From positions 310,001 through 374,000 of the forward strand of contig NZ_OEST01000002.1 of assembly GCF_900241005.1 (NCBI RefSeq): a DNA stretch of 64,000 nucleotides, given 5' to 3'. Under the pieces are notes generated by a model, which saw nothing but the letters and a program-made list of their open reading frames with translations, did no database searches and was not told where the DNA came from. How positions within the stretch are numbered: position 1 is the first letter of the stretch; every line of letters starts with the position of its first letter. The translations under genes were made by a program, and so were the position numbers. Positions 33,826 to 43,037 of this stretch are shown one piece after another. The stretch comes from Bacteroides cutis (lineage in GTDB: Bacteria; Bacteroidota; Bacteroidia; Bacteroidales; Bacteroidaceae).

Positions 33826-35919
33826 ATGATTAATTCAGAGACTTTTATCGTCAAGAGAGATGGAAAGAAAGAAGCATTCTCACTCGACAAAATCAAAAAT
33901 GCCATCAGTAAGGCATTTTTATCAGTAGGTAGTTTTGCTACACAGGATGTCATTACCAATATACTTAGTCGTGTGAGTATCAATGACGGAGCCAGTGTAG
34001 AAGAAATTCAGAATCAAGTAGAAGTAGCATTGATGGCAGAACATTATTATGCTGTTGCCAAATCGTTTATGTTATACCGCCAGAAACATTTGGAAGATCG
34101 GGAAGTACGTGATAAACTTCGTTTTTTGTTGGACTATTGCGATGCTTCCAATCCTGCCACAGGAAGTAAGTATGATGCCAACGCCAATGTCGAAAATAAG
34201 AATGTGGCTACTTTAATCGGTGAGTTGCCTAAAGCTAATTTTATTCGTTTAAATCGTCGCCTGCTGACTGATCGCCTGAAGGATATGTATGGCAAAGAAA
34301 TCTCTGACCGTTATATTGAATTACTGAATAACCACTTTATATATAAAAATGATGAAACCAGTCTGGCGAATTATTGTGCAAGTATCACCATGTATCCATG
34401 GTTGATAAGTGGCACTATGTCGATCGGTGGTAATTCAACGGCACCTACAAATTTGAAATCTTTCTGTGGAGGTTTTATCAATATGGTGTTTATCGTATCC
34501 AGCATGTTAAGCGGAGCTTGTGCCACACCGGAGTTTCTGATGTATATGAATTATTTTGTTGGTAAAGAATTCGGTAAAGATTATTATAAACATGCTGATA
34601 AAGTTGTAGATCTCTCTACCAAGCAACGAACAATAGACAAAGTAATTACGGATTGTTTCGAACAAGTGGTCTATTCCATTAATCAGCCCACGGGTGCCCG
34701 GAATTTTCAGGCTGTATTCTGGAACGTAGCTTATTATGACAAATATTATTTCAATAGCCTTTTTGAACATTTTGTATTTCCAGATGGTAGTAAACCTGAC
34801 TGGAGCTCATTAAGTTGGTTGCAGAAACGATTTATGAAATGGTTCAATAAGGAACGTACTAAAACAGTACTTACCTTCCCGGTAGAAACCATGGCGCTAC
34901 TAACAAAAGATGGAGATGTATTGGATAAGGAGTATGGTGATTTCACGGCAGAAATGTATGCTGAAGGACATTCGTTCTTTACCTATATGAGTGATAATGC
35001 CGATTCTCTGAGCAGCTGCTGCCGTTTGCGTAACGAAATTCAAGATAATGGATTTAGTTATACTTTGGGGGCAGGTGGTGTATCTACCGGTTCAAAAAGT
35101 GTGTTGACGATAAACTTGAACCGTTGTATACAACATGCCGTAAAATCCGGTTTGATTTACCATTTCTTTCTCGAAGAAGTTGTGGATCTTGTTCATAAAG
35201 TACAGATAGCTTACAATGAGAACCTGAAACAACTACAAAACAAGGGTATGCTTCCATTGTTTGATGCCGGTTATATCAATATGGGACGTCAATATTTGAC
35301 AATCGGTGTGAATGGTTTGGTGGAAGCTGCGCAATTTATGGGTATAGATATTAATGACAATCCCAAGTATGAAGCTTTTGTACAGGAAATATTGAGTATT
35401 ATTGAAAAATATAATAAGAAATATCGTACAAAAGATTTGTTATTCAACTGTGAAATGATTCCTGCTGAAAATGTGGGTGTGAAACATGCCAAATGGGATA
35501 AAGAAGCTGGTTTCGAGACATTCCGTGATTGTTATAACAGCTATTTTTACATTGTGGAAGATACTTCGCTGAATATCGTAGATAAGTTCCGTCTGCATGG
35601 TCGTCGTTATATAGAACATTTGACGGGTGGCTCGGCACTGCACATGAATTTGGAGGAACATTTGAGCAAGGAACAATATAGGCAATTACTTCGTGTGGCT
35701 GCAAGTGAAGGATGTAATTACTTTACTTTCAATATTCCGAATACAATTTGTAACGATTGCCAGCATATAGATAAAAGATACCTGAAAGAGTGTCCGAAGT
35801 GCCATAGTAATAATGTTGATTATCTGACTCGTATAATAGGTTATATGAAACGCGTAAGTAATTTCTCACAACCACGGCAAAAGGAGGCTGCACGAAGATA
35901 TTATGCTCCGCTACACTGA
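33826..35919 (+). CDS. nrdD: Anaerobic ribonucleoside-triphosphate reductase (class III)
   Basis: This glycyl-radical enzyme makes deoxyribonucleotides without oxygen or cobalamin. The 697-residue protein has an N-terminal ATP-cone (~3-95, VKRDGKKEAFSLDKIKNAI), the catalytic barrel, a C-terminal zinc site with four cysteines (CNDC ... CPKC, ~642-662) and the glycyl-radical loop RIIGYMKRVSN with Gly672. Its start is about 125 bases after a cobalamin riboswitch. The activase gene nrdG overlaps its end by 17 bases. Confidence 0.96.
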   Translation: MINSETFIVKRDGKKEAFSLDKIKNAISKAFLSVGSFATQDVITNILSRVSINDGASVEEIQNQVEVALMAEHYYAVAKSFMLYRQKHLEDREVRDKLRFLLDYCDASNPATGSKYDANANVENKNVATLIGELPKANFIRLNRRLLTDRLKDMYGKEISDRYIELLNNHFIYKNDETSLANYCASITMYPWLISGTMSIGGNSTAPTNLKSFCGGFINMVFIVSSMLSGACATPEFLMYMNYFVGKEFGKDYYKHADKVVDLSTKQRTIDKVITDCFEQVVYSINQPTGARNFQAVFWNVAYYDKYYFNSLFEHFVFPDGSKPDWSSLSWLQKRFMKWFNKERTKTVLTFPVETMALLTKDGDVLDKEYGDFTAEMYAEGHSFFTYMSDNADSLSSCCRLRNEIQDNGFSYTLGAGGVSTGSKSVLTINLNRCIQHAVKSGLIYHFFLEEVVDLVHKVQIAYNENLKQLQNKGMLPLFDAGYINMGRQYLTIGVNGLVEAAQFMGIDINDNPKYEAFVQEILSIIEKYNKKYRTKDLLFNCEMIPAENVGVKHAKWDKEAGFETFRDCYNSYFYIVEDTSLNIVDKFRLHGRRYIEHLTGGSALHMNLEEHLSKEQYRQLLRVAASEGCNYFTFNIPNTICNDCQHIDKRYLKECPKCHSNNVDYLTRIIGYMKRVSNFSQPRQKEAARRYYAPLH

Positions 35920-36367
35920 TTATGATATCGTTTTTCAAGAAATACCGGATGAGGTGACGTTGGCAATCAATATTTCCAACTGTCCCAACAAATGTAAGGG
36001 TTGCCATAGTGCTTATCTAATGAAGAATGTTGGAGAGTCACTGACGGAAGAGAGTCTGTCGGCACTTCTTGAAAAGTATGGTAATTCTATCACTTGTGTT
36101 TGTTTTATGGGTGGGGATGCCGAACCTGCCGAAGTGGAACGACTGGCTCTATTTCTTTCTAATCGATTTACTATTAAAGTCGGATGGTATTCAGGTAAAC
36201 CTGAGTTACCTGCCGGTTTTGATACAAAGTATTTCCGGTATATTAAATTAGGTCCGTATGTTGAAAGCCTTGGCGGTCTGAAGTCTGAACGTACCAACCA
36301 ACGGCTATATCGCATTGATAATGGCATCTTCAATGACATTACATACCGTTTTAAACGGCAAACATAA
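35903..36367 (+). CDS. nrdG: Anaerobic ribonucleotide reductase activating protein
   Basis: The 154-residue radical-SAM protein carries the cluster motif CPNKCKGC (CX3CX2C, ~27-34) and generates the glycyl radical on NrdD. The SAM-binding motif MGGDAEP follows near residue 69. It overlaps nrdD by 17 bases in another frame, so the pair is co-transcribed and shares the riboswitch. Length is typical. Confidence 0.95.
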   Translation: MLRYTDYDIVFQEIPDEVTLAINISNCPNKCKGCHSAYLMKNVGESLTEESLSALLEKYGNSITCVCFMGGDAEPAEVERLALFLSNRFTIKVGWYSGKPELPAGFDTKYFRYIKLGPYVESLGGLKSERTNQRLYRIDNGIFNDITYRFKRQT

Positions 36368-36451
36368 AATCTCCCTCTAATAAACAACCAATACCTGTGA
36401 TAAAAGAAAAGACTTTTATAAATCTATTCTCAATTAATTTAGATTTTCCTT

Positions 36452-36459
36452 TATCTTTG
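36452..36459 (+). promoter_or_regulatory. -7 box of the carboxylase-operon riboswitch transcript
   Basis: TATCTTTG is an exact TAnnTTTG box immediately before the third riboswitch. No clean TTTG at the -33 distance is seen. Confidence 0.6.
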
Positions 36460-36464
36460 TCGCC

Positions 36465-36645
36465 GAATTGGCTTCGGATGAACTATTCTGTCATCCGAAT
36501 TAAAAGGGAATCGGGTGTAAATCCCGAACAGTCCCGCTGCTGTGAAGCTCTATTTAATATTTTGAAAAAGAACTTTTACCACTGATATTGTGTTTATATA
36601 TCGGGAAGGTTTCAAGATAGGAGTTAGTCAGAAGACCTGCCATTC
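36465..36645 (+). ncRNA. Cobalamin riboswitch upstream of the CWC/acyl-CoA carboxylase operon
   Basis: An 8-bp hairpin (TCGGATGA 36474-36481 with TCATCCGA 36491-36498) is followed by the core TTAAAAGGGAATCGGGTGTAA, the AGTCCCGCTGCTGTGAAG segment (36530-36547), a CGGGAAGG element (36602-36609) and the 3' AGTCAGAAGACCTGCCA (36626-36642). The core is the closest to consensus of the three in the window. It lies about 80 bases before the CWC gene. Confidence 0.94.
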
Positions 36646-36724
36646 ATTAAAGGTTGCCTTTGCTCGTGGGTTAGGAAGACAGACCGAAAGATTAGATTAA
36701 CATTAAAATTTAAAAGGGATGCCT

Positions 36725-36973
36725 ATGAAAAAGGTATGTCTACGTTGTGGTGCAACATTCCAGTGTATGCACGACAATATAACGCAATGTCATTGTACAA
36801 CGGTACAGCTGGACTTACAGCAACGTATGTATTTAAAAGAGAATTATCTGGACTGTTTGTGTCCGCGCTGTCTGGATGAAGTAAAAGATGCATTTTACAG
36901 AAGCGGAAAAAATCCCCAATATATTAAGCAAAAACGAAATGATAAAAAAAGTACTGATAGCCAACAGGGGTGA
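36725..36973 (+). CDS. Small cysteine-rich CWC family protein
   Basis: The 82-residue protein has the CWC-type pattern: CLRCGATFQC near the N-terminus, then CHC at ~22-24 and a CPRC pair (~46), suggesting a zinc-binding fold. It is the first gene after the riboswitch and overlaps the biotin carboxylase gene by 35 bases in another frame. ATG 36725 is preferred over 36719 because AAAAGGG lies six bases upstream. Its function is unknown; a metal-related or assembly role for the carboxylase is speculative. Confidence 0.8.
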   Translation: MKKVCLRCGATFQCMHDNITQCHCTTVQLDLQQRMYLKENYLDCLCPRCLDEVKDAFYRSGKNPQYIKQKRNDKKSTDSQQG

Positions 36974-38450
36974 GATTGCCTTGCGTGTTATGCGTTCATG
37001 CCGAGAAATGGGAATGCTTGCCGTAGCCGTTTTTTCAGATGCCGACCGTACGTCACATCATGTAGCCTACGCTGACGAAGCCTATCCGATAGGTGGAACT
37101 ACAGCTAAAGATAGTTATCTGAATATTGAGAAAGTAATATCTGTGGCTAAACTCAGTAAAGCAGACGCCATCCATCCCGGATATGGTTTTCTGTCTGAAA
37201 ATGCAGATTTTGCACGTCGTTGTAAGGAAGAAGGTATTATTTTTATAGGTCCTTCGGCTGAAACGATGGAAGCTATGGGAGATAAGATCGCTGCCCGCAA
37301 ACGAATGATTGCCGCCGGGGTACCGGTAGTTCCCGGAACAGAACGACCTTTACAGAATGCTGAAGAAGCAATACGTGTTTGTAATAAGATAGGTTATCCA
37401 GTGATGTTGAAGGCATCTATGGGAGGCGGTGGCAAAGGTATGCGGCTTATTCATAGTGAAAATGAAGTTGTGGAAGCATACAATACAGCCCGTTCCGAAT
37501 CGATGTCATCTTTCGGTGATGATACGGTTTATCTGGAAAAGTTTGTAGAGGAACCTCATCACATCGAGTTTCAGGTTTTGGGCGACAATCATGGGAATGT
37601 AATTCATCTTTTCGATCGCGAGTGCTCGGTACAGCGGCGCAATCAAAAAATTGTGGAAGAAAGTCCGTCACCTTTTCTCACTGAAGATCTACGAAAAGAG
37701 ATGGGAGAAAAGGCTGTTGCTGCGGCCAAAGCTGTAAGTTATTCCGGTGCAGGTACCATTGAGTTTTTAGTGGATAAAAACAGGAATTTCTATTTCCTTG
37801 AAATGAATACCCGGTTACAGGTAGAACATCCTATTACAGAAGAGGTGGTTGGCGTAGATTTAGTAAAAGAACAAATCAGGATTGCTAATAACGAACCTTT
37901 ACACCTTAAACAAGAAGATTTATTTCAACGTGGTCATGCGATAGAGTGCCGCATCTGTGCAGAGGATACGGAAAATAACTTCATGCCTTCACCGGGTATC
38001 ATCAAACAACTGACGGAACCGAACGGGATCGGAGTTCGTATAGATAGTTATGTGTACGAGGGGTACGAAATACCTATCTATTATGATCCGATGATTGGTA
38101 AATTGATAGTGTGGGCAACAACCCGCCAATATGCCATCGAACGTATGCGACGCGTGTTGTATGAATATAAGATAACAGGATTGAAAACAAATCTGGCTTA
38201 TCTGAAACGTATCATGTATGTACCGGACTTTGTGAAAGGCGAGTATAATACCTTGTTTATTGGAAAAAATGCCCGCATGTTGGTTCGCACTAATACAACT
38301 AACAATGAACTGGAAAATATTGCCATGATTGCCGCTTATATAGATTATCTGGTTAATCTGGAAGAAAATACGTCGGGACAACTTCCAGACGGACGCCCTA
38401 TTAGTCGCTGGAGAGAATTCGGATTGCAGAAGGGTGTACTGAGAATTTAA
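36939..38450 (+). CDS. accC: Biotin carboxylase subunit of an acyl-CoA carboxylase
   Basis: The 503-residue ATP-grasp enzyme carboxylates biotin on the carrier protein. Motifs: N-terminal VLIANRGEIALRVMRSC, glycine-rich KASMGGGGKGMRL (~163), HHIEFQVLGD, ECSVQRRNQK and the catalytic MNTRLQVEHPITE (~292). ATG 36939 is chosen because the family N-terminus (MIKKVLIANRG) starts there; a longer frame from 36888 only adds antisense-like residues from the overlapping CWC gene. It is the first catalytic gene of a three-subunit carboxylase operon under the riboswitch. Confidence 0.95.
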   Translation: MIKKVLIANRGEIALRVMRSCREMGMLAVAVFSDADRTSHHVAYADEAYPIGGTTAKDSYLNIEKVISVAKLSKADAIHPGYGFLSENADFARRCKEEGIIFIGPSAETMEAMGDKIAARKRMIAAGVPVVPGTERPLQNAEEAIRVCNKIGYPVMLKASMGGGGKGMRLIHSENEVVEAYNTARSESMSSFGDDTVYLEKFVEEPHHIEFQVLGDNHGNVIHLFDRECSVQRRNQKIVEESPSPFLTEDLRKEMGEKAVAAAKAVSYSGAGTIEFLVDKNRNFYFLEMNTRLQVEHPITEEVVGVDLVKEQIRIANNEPLHLKQEDLFQRGHAIECRICAEDTENNFMPSPGIIKQLTEPNGIGVRIDSYVYEGYEIPIYYDPMIGKLIVWATTRQYAIERMRRVLYEYKITGLKTNLAYLKRIMYVPDFVKGEYNTLFIGKNARMLVRTNTTNNELENIAMIAAYIDYLVNLEENTSGQLPDGRPISRWREFGLQKGVLRI

Positions 38451-38465
38451 TTGATTGATAAGAAA

Positions 38466-38981
38466 ATGGAAATACATATTGGAGACCGGACAGCAGATGT
38501 TACACTGGTCAGTAAAAATGGAAATAAAGTACAGTTAACCATTGATGGTAAACCATATGATGTAGATATTGTAATGGCAGAAAACGGAAGCTGTTCTATT
38601 CTACACAACGGTAATTCGTTCAATGCCGGAATAGTGCGCGCAGAAGGAGGGAAGAGTTATGATGTAAGTATGCTCAACCGTTCATATCATGTAGATATTG
38701 TAGATACGCAAGCCAAGTATCTGCGCATGAGAAAAGGTGCGGATGAGAAACAGGATAATAAGATTATAGCTCCCATGCCGGGTAAAGTCGTAAGTATTCC
38801 TGTGAATGTTGGTGACCAATTGGTTGCGGGAGATATTGTCGTAGTATTGGAAGCCATGAAGATGCAAAGTAACTACAAAGTGAGTGCGGATTGTGTAGTA
38901 AAAAATATACTGGTGAACGAAGATGAACCGGTAAATGCCAATCAGGTTTTGATAGAATTGGAGCTTATTAAAGAAGAATAG
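38466..38981 (+). CDS. Biotin carboxyl carrier protein
   Basis: The 171-residue protein has a variable N-terminal part and a C-terminal biotinyl domain (~100-171; IIAPMPGKVVSIPVNVGD, biotinylated lysine in EAMKMQS ~136). It carries carboxybiotin between the AccC-like and the carboxyltransferase subunits. ATG 38466 is chosen over an upstream TTG. It lies 15 bases after accC and two bases before the carboxyltransferase gene. Confidence 0.92.
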   Translation: MEIHIGDRTADVTLVSKNGNKVQLTIDGKPYDVDIVMAENGSCSILHNGNSFNAGIVRAEGGKSYDVSMLNRSYHVDIVDTQAKYLRMRKGADEKQDNKIIAPMPGKVVSIPVNVGDQLVAGDIVVVLEAMKMQSNYKVSADCVVKNILVNEDEPVNANQVLIELELIKEE

Positions 38982-38983
38982 CC

Positions 38984-40516
38984 ATGAATAGAGAAGATAT
39001 ATATAAACAGTTTGAAGAACTGGATAAACGTGCCTCATTGGGTGGTGGGGTAGAGAAAATAGAAAAGCAACATATTTCCGGTCGTATGACAGCACGTGAA
39101 CGCATTGACTTTTTACTGGATAAAGGGACTTTCAATGAGTTGGATAAATTTGTAAATCATCGTTGTACCGATTTTGGTATGGAAAAAAAACAAATAGCCG
39201 GTGACGGTATGGTGAGTGGTTACGGTAGAATAGATGGTCGGCTTGTGTTTGTTTATGCTTACGATTTTACAGCTCACGGCGGTTCATTGAGTGAAATGAA
39301 TGCGACTAAGATAGTCAAGGTGCAACAACTGGCACTAAAAAATGGTGCTCCGGTGATTGCATTGAATGATTCGGGAGGAGCGCGTATTCAAGAAGGTGTA
39401 AATAGCCTTGCGGGATATGCTTCCATTTTCTATCAGAACACAATAGCATCAGGAGTCATTCCCCAAATATCTGCAATTCTTGGTCCTTGTGCCGGTGGAG
39501 CCTGTTATTCTCCGGCATTGACTGATTTTATTTTTATGGTAAAAGAACAAAGTCACATGTTTATTACAGGGCCAGATGTAGTGAAAGCCGTAACTCATGA
39601 GGAAGTGGATAAAGAAGAATTGGGTGGTGCTTATACACATAGCAGTAAGAGTGGAGTGACTCATTTCATGTGTAATAATGAAGAAGAAACTTTGATGAGT
39701 ATTCGCGAACTTCTAAGTTTTTTGCCATCCAATAATATGGAAGATACACCTTTCAAACCCTGTACGGACGATATTCATCGTCAGGTAGAAGCTTTACAAG
39801 CAGTCATTCCGGAAGATCCAAATATGCCTTATGATATTAAGGATGTCGTAGAGCCGGTATTGGATAATCAATATTTCTTTGAAGTAATGCCCCATTTTGC
39901 CAAGAATGTAGTCATTGGCTTTGGCCGTCTCAACGGGCGTTCAGTAGGAATTGTCGCCAACCAGCCTGCGTATCTGGCTGGAGTACTCGATATTGATGCA
40001 TCTGATAAGGTTGCCCGTTTTATACGTTTTTGTGATTGCTTCAATATTCCATTAATAACCTTTGAGGATGTACCGGGATTTTTGCCGGGAACAATGCAGG
40101 AGCATAATGGCATTATTCGTCACGGAGCAAAAATCGTGTATGCTTATGCAGAAGCGACAGTTCCAAAAATAACGTTGATTACACGCAAAGCGTATGGAGG
40201 GGCGTATATTGTGATGTCCAGTAAACCGACTGGTGCTGATGTAAATCTAGCTTATCCACAAGCAGAAATTGCTGTAATGGGAGCTGAAGGTGCTGTAAAC
40301 ATCCTTTATAGAAAAGCTTCTACCGAAGAGAAAAAAGATATAATTGAGCAATATAAGGAAAAATTTTCTAACCCTTATCGTGCTGCTGAACGTGGTTTTA
40401 TTGATGAAATTATTATGCCGCGTGACACCCGTTACAAATTGGTGCAGGCATTAGAAATGGCTCATAATAAGAACCAAAGTAACCCACCGAAAAAACACGG
40501 TAACATGCCTTTATAA
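38984..40516 (+). CDS. Acyl-CoA carboxylase carboxyltransferase (propionyl-CoA type)
   Basis: The 510-residue protein is a fused carboxyltransferase of the PccB/MmdA family with two crotonase-like halves: GGSLSEMNATKIVKVQQLAL (~97), the oxyanion motifs DSGGARIQEG (~128) and GPCAGGACYSPAL (~167), and EDVPGFLPGTMQEHNGIIRHG (~359, second half; quoted in part as family evidence). It probably forms methylmalonyl-CoA from propionyl-CoA or works in the reverse direction as a decarboxylase. With AccC-like and carrier subunits upstream, a carboxylase is favoured. A terminator follows. Confidence 0.92.
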   Translation: MNREDIYKQFEELDKRASLGGGVEKIEKQHISGRMTARERIDFLLDKGTFNELDKFVNHRCTDFGMEKKQIAGDGMVSGYGRIDGRLVFVYAYDFTAHGGSLSEMNATKIVKVQQLALKNGAPVIALNDSGGARIQEGVNSLAGYASIFYQNTIASGVIPQISAILGPCAGGACYSPALTDFIFMVKEQSHMFITGPDVVKAVTHEEVDKEELGGAYTHSSKSGVTHFMCNNEEETLMSIRELLSFLPSNNMEDTPFKPCTDDIHRQVEALQAVIPEDPNMPYDIKDVVEPVLDNQYFFEVMPHFAKNVVIGFGRLNGRSVGIVANQPAYLAGVLDIDASDKVARFIRFCDCFNIPLITFEDVPGFLPGTMQEHNGIIRHGAKIVYAYAEATVPKITLITRKAYGGAYIVMSSKPTGADVNLAYPQAEIAVMGAEGAVNILYRKASTEEKKDIIEQYKEKFSNPYRAAERGFIDEIIMPRDTRYKLVQALEMAHNKNQSNPPKKHGNMPL

Positions 40517-40543
40517 ATAGTTATTAAAAAAATGTGTGAATGG

Positions 40544-40574
40544 TATCCCCGGAGAAGTGATTTCTGCGGGGATA
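40544..40574 (+). terminator. Terminator of the acyl-CoA carboxylase operon
   Basis: TATCCCC (40544-40550) pairs with GGGGATA (40568-40574), with further AGAA/TTCT pairing inside, 28 bases after the stop codon. The following TATTATTG is only moderately T-rich. Confidence 0.6.
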
Positions 40575-40618
40575 TATTATTGAGTTTTAATTATTAAAAC
40601 ATATAAAATGCTGATTTT

Positions 40619-42307
40619 ATGGAATTGTTAAGAAATTTGTTCGAAGGATATCCTCATCTATGGGGTGGAGGAGTGGCACACTCCGTACTTATCTTATCAC
40701 TAGTCATTGCTTTCGGTATCATGCTGGGGAAAGTGAAGATTGCCGGTATCTCTTTGGGGGTTACCTGGATATTATTTGTAGGCATTGTATTCGGACATTT
40801 CAATCTTAATTTAGATGAACATTTACTTCACTTTCTGAAGGAGTTTGGTTTAATACTATTTGTATATTCTATCGGTTTGCAAGTTGGACCCGGTTTCTTT
40901 TCCGCCTTTAAAAAAGGTGGATTCACTCTGAATATGCTGGCTGTGTTAGTCGTATTTGTTAGTGTATTGATTACCATTATACTTCATTTCTTTACAGGTA
41001 TTCCCATTACTACCATGGTAGGCATTCTTTCCGGTGCCGTAACCAATACTCCCGGTTTGGGCGCTGCCCAACAAGCAAATAGCGACTTGAACGGGATAGA
41101 TGCTCCTGAAATTGCTTTAGGTTATGCAGTAGCTTATCCGCTAGGTGTAATTGGATGTATTTTAGCGTTACTCGCGTTGAAATATCTTCTCCACATTAAT
41201 ACGGCAAAAGAAGAAATGGAAGCTGACCGTGGACTGGGACATTTACAAGAATTGACTGTACGTCCCATTTCTGTTCAAATACGAAATGAAGCGGTAGAAG
41301 GAAAGAAAATCAAAGATATCAAACCATTACTAAACCGGGCATTCGTTATCTCACGTATACGTCATCACGAAGGAGATGGAAAGGCTGAATTGGTAAATGC
41401 AGATACTGTACTACATGTACAAGATGAAATTTTGTTTATTGCTAATCCAATTGATGTAGAGGCTATTATAGCCTTTTTTGGTAAAAAAATTAATGTTGAA
41501 TGGGAACAATCAGATAAAAATTTAATATCTCGCCGTATTCTGATTACAAAGCCGGAATTGAATGGAAAGTCTTTGGCACAATTAAAGATACGTAATAATT
41601 TCGGTGCCAATATAACACGGGTAAACCGTTCTGGTGTCGATTTGGTAGCTGCTCCTCAGCTTCAGTTACAAATGGGTGACCGTGTCACTATTGTAGGCAG
41701 TGAGCTAGCCGTTAGTCATACGGAAAAGATATTGGGTAATTCGTTGAAACGACTGAATCATCCGAACTTAATACCCATTTTTCTAGGTATTGCTTTAGGC
41801 TGTATTCTGGGTAGTCTTCCTTTTATGTTTCCGGGTATTCCTCAACCTGTTAAGTTGGGTTTGGCAGGTGGTCCGCTGATTGTGTCGATACTTATCAGCC
41901 GTTTCGGTCCTCAATACAAATTGATAACCTATACGACAATGAGTGCCAATTTGATGATACGAGAAATAGGTATCTCTCTCTTCTTGGCTTGTGTGGGTTT
42001 AGGAGCAGGAAAAGGATTTGTAGATACCATTATTTATGAAGGAGGATATGTTTGGATAGCTTATGGCGCTATAATTACTGTAGTTCCTCTATTGATAGGA
42101 GGTTTGATAGGGCGATTTGCCTGGAAACTGAATTATTATACTCTGATAGGAGTATTGTCAGGTACAAATACCAATCCTCCTGCATTAGCTTATTCTTCAG
42201 ATCTGACTTCTTGTGATGCACCCGCTGTGGGATATGCCACAGTTTATCCATTAGCAATGTTCCTGCGGGTACTCACTGCTCAGATATTGATATTAGCATT
42301 GGCATAG
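40619..42307 (+). CDS. AspT/YidE-type transporter with RCK-C domains
   Basis: The 562-residue protein has the aspartate:alanine exchanger architecture: an N-terminal membrane half (~1-195 with GAVTNTPGLGAAQQA), a pair of soluble RCK/TrkA C-terminal domains (~205-370) and a C-terminal membrane half (~380-562 with GTNTNPPALAYSS). Members exchange small carboxylates or amino acids; the substrate is unknown. Its last 28 bases overlap the end of the convergent nucleotidyltransferase gene. Confidence 0.92.
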   Translation: MELLRNLFEGYPHLWGGGVAHSVLILSLVIAFGIMLGKVKIAGISLGVTWILFVGIVFGHFNLNLDEHLLHFLKEFGLILFVYSIGLQVGPGFFSAFKKGGFTLNMLAVLVVFVSVLITIILHFFTGIPITTMVGILSGAVTNTPGLGAAQQANSDLNGIDAPEIALGYAVAYPLGVIGCILALLALKYLLHINTAKEEMEADRGLGHLQELTVRPISVQIRNEAVEGKKIKDIKPLLNRAFVISRIRHHEGDGKAELVNADTVLHVQDEILFIANPIDVEAIIAFFGKKINVEWEQSDKNLISRRILITKPELNGKSLAQLKIRNNFGANITRVNRSGVDLVAAPQLQLQMGDRVTIVGSELAVSHTEKILGNSLKRLNHPNLIPIFLGIALGCILGSLPFMFPGIPQPVKLGLAGGPLIVSILISRFGPQYKLITYTTMSANLMIREIGISLFLACVGLGAGKGFVDTIIYEGGYVWIAYGAIITVVPLLIGGLIGRFAWKLNYYTLIGVLSGTNTNPPALAYSSDLTSCDAPAVGYATVYPLAMFLRVLTAQILILALA

Positions 42308-43032
42308 TATTCTTCAGCTTTTGCCAATGTTTCCGGTTTTCCTATATCAAACCATTGGAAACCTTGGAGCGGATAACCTTGTATAGGTATATGTTGACAG
42401 ATGGACAGGTAAAATGGGATAATAGAAAATTTTCCTGTCCACTGTTCATTTTTCATATAGCGGAAAAGGGAAGGAGAGATGACATGTATGCCGCCAAATG
42501 CTAATTCTTTATAATCTCCTTCGTGGAAATTAAATCCCTCCGGTTTTATTTCTTGGGTAGACTTATTTATCCATCCATGCAGGTTATAACTATCATCGAA
42601 TAAGAGATAACGGGATGTTTTTCTTTCACTGACAAGTAAAGTTGCTTCTGCATTACTGTCCTGATGATGGCGATAGAAGGTTGTCAAATCTATATCAGTC
42701 AGGATATCTGCATTATGAACGAGAAACGGTTCGTTACCATCCAAAAAGGGACAGGCTTTCTTGACACCGCCGCCAGTATCAAGCAGCATATCGCGTTCAT
42801 CGCTGATATGGATGTTTAAGCCGAAGGAATTATTGGCATGAAGGAACTCGACAATCTGCCCTCCAAAGTGATGAATATTGATGGTGATATCATCGAATCC
42901 GGCTTTTTTTAATCGTAATATCACTCGTTCCAGCATGGGTTTACCAGCTACCGGAACGAGTGCTTTGGGCATATTATCCGTCAGTGGGCGTAAGCGGGTA
43001 CCCAAACCGGCGGCGAAAATCATGGCTTTCAT
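42280..43032 (-). CDS. Sugar-1-phosphate nucleotidyltransferase, MurU-like
   Basis: The 250-residue protein has the nucleotidyltransferase signature MKAMIFAAGLGTRLRPLTD and KALVPVAGKPMLE (~24), metal-binding aspartate in VHNADILTDID (~106) and FDIGKPE near the C-terminus. In Pseudomonas MurU makes UDP-MurNAc from MurNAc-1-phosphate after AmgK. The AmgK-like gene five bases upstream supports the same role here. It would complete recycling of MurNAc released by the DUF1460 amidase route. Confidence 0.85.
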   Translation of the reverse strand: MKAMIFAAGLGTRLRPLTDNMPKALVPVAGKPMLERVILRLKKAGFDDITINIHHFGGQIVEFLHANNSFGLNIHISDERDMLLDTGGGVKKACPFLDGNEPFLVHNADILTDIDLTTFYRHHQDSNAEATLLVSERKTSRYLLFDDSYNLHGWINKSTQEIKPEGFNFHEGDYKELAFGGIHVISPSLFRYMKNEQWTGKFSIIPFYLSICQHIPIQGYPLQGFQWFDIGKPETLAKAEEYYANANINI

Positions 43033-43037
43033 TAATA

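Noticed and set aside
36397..36585. 62-residue frame before the CWC gene
   Set aside because: It overlaps the promoter and the 5' half of the third riboswitch.
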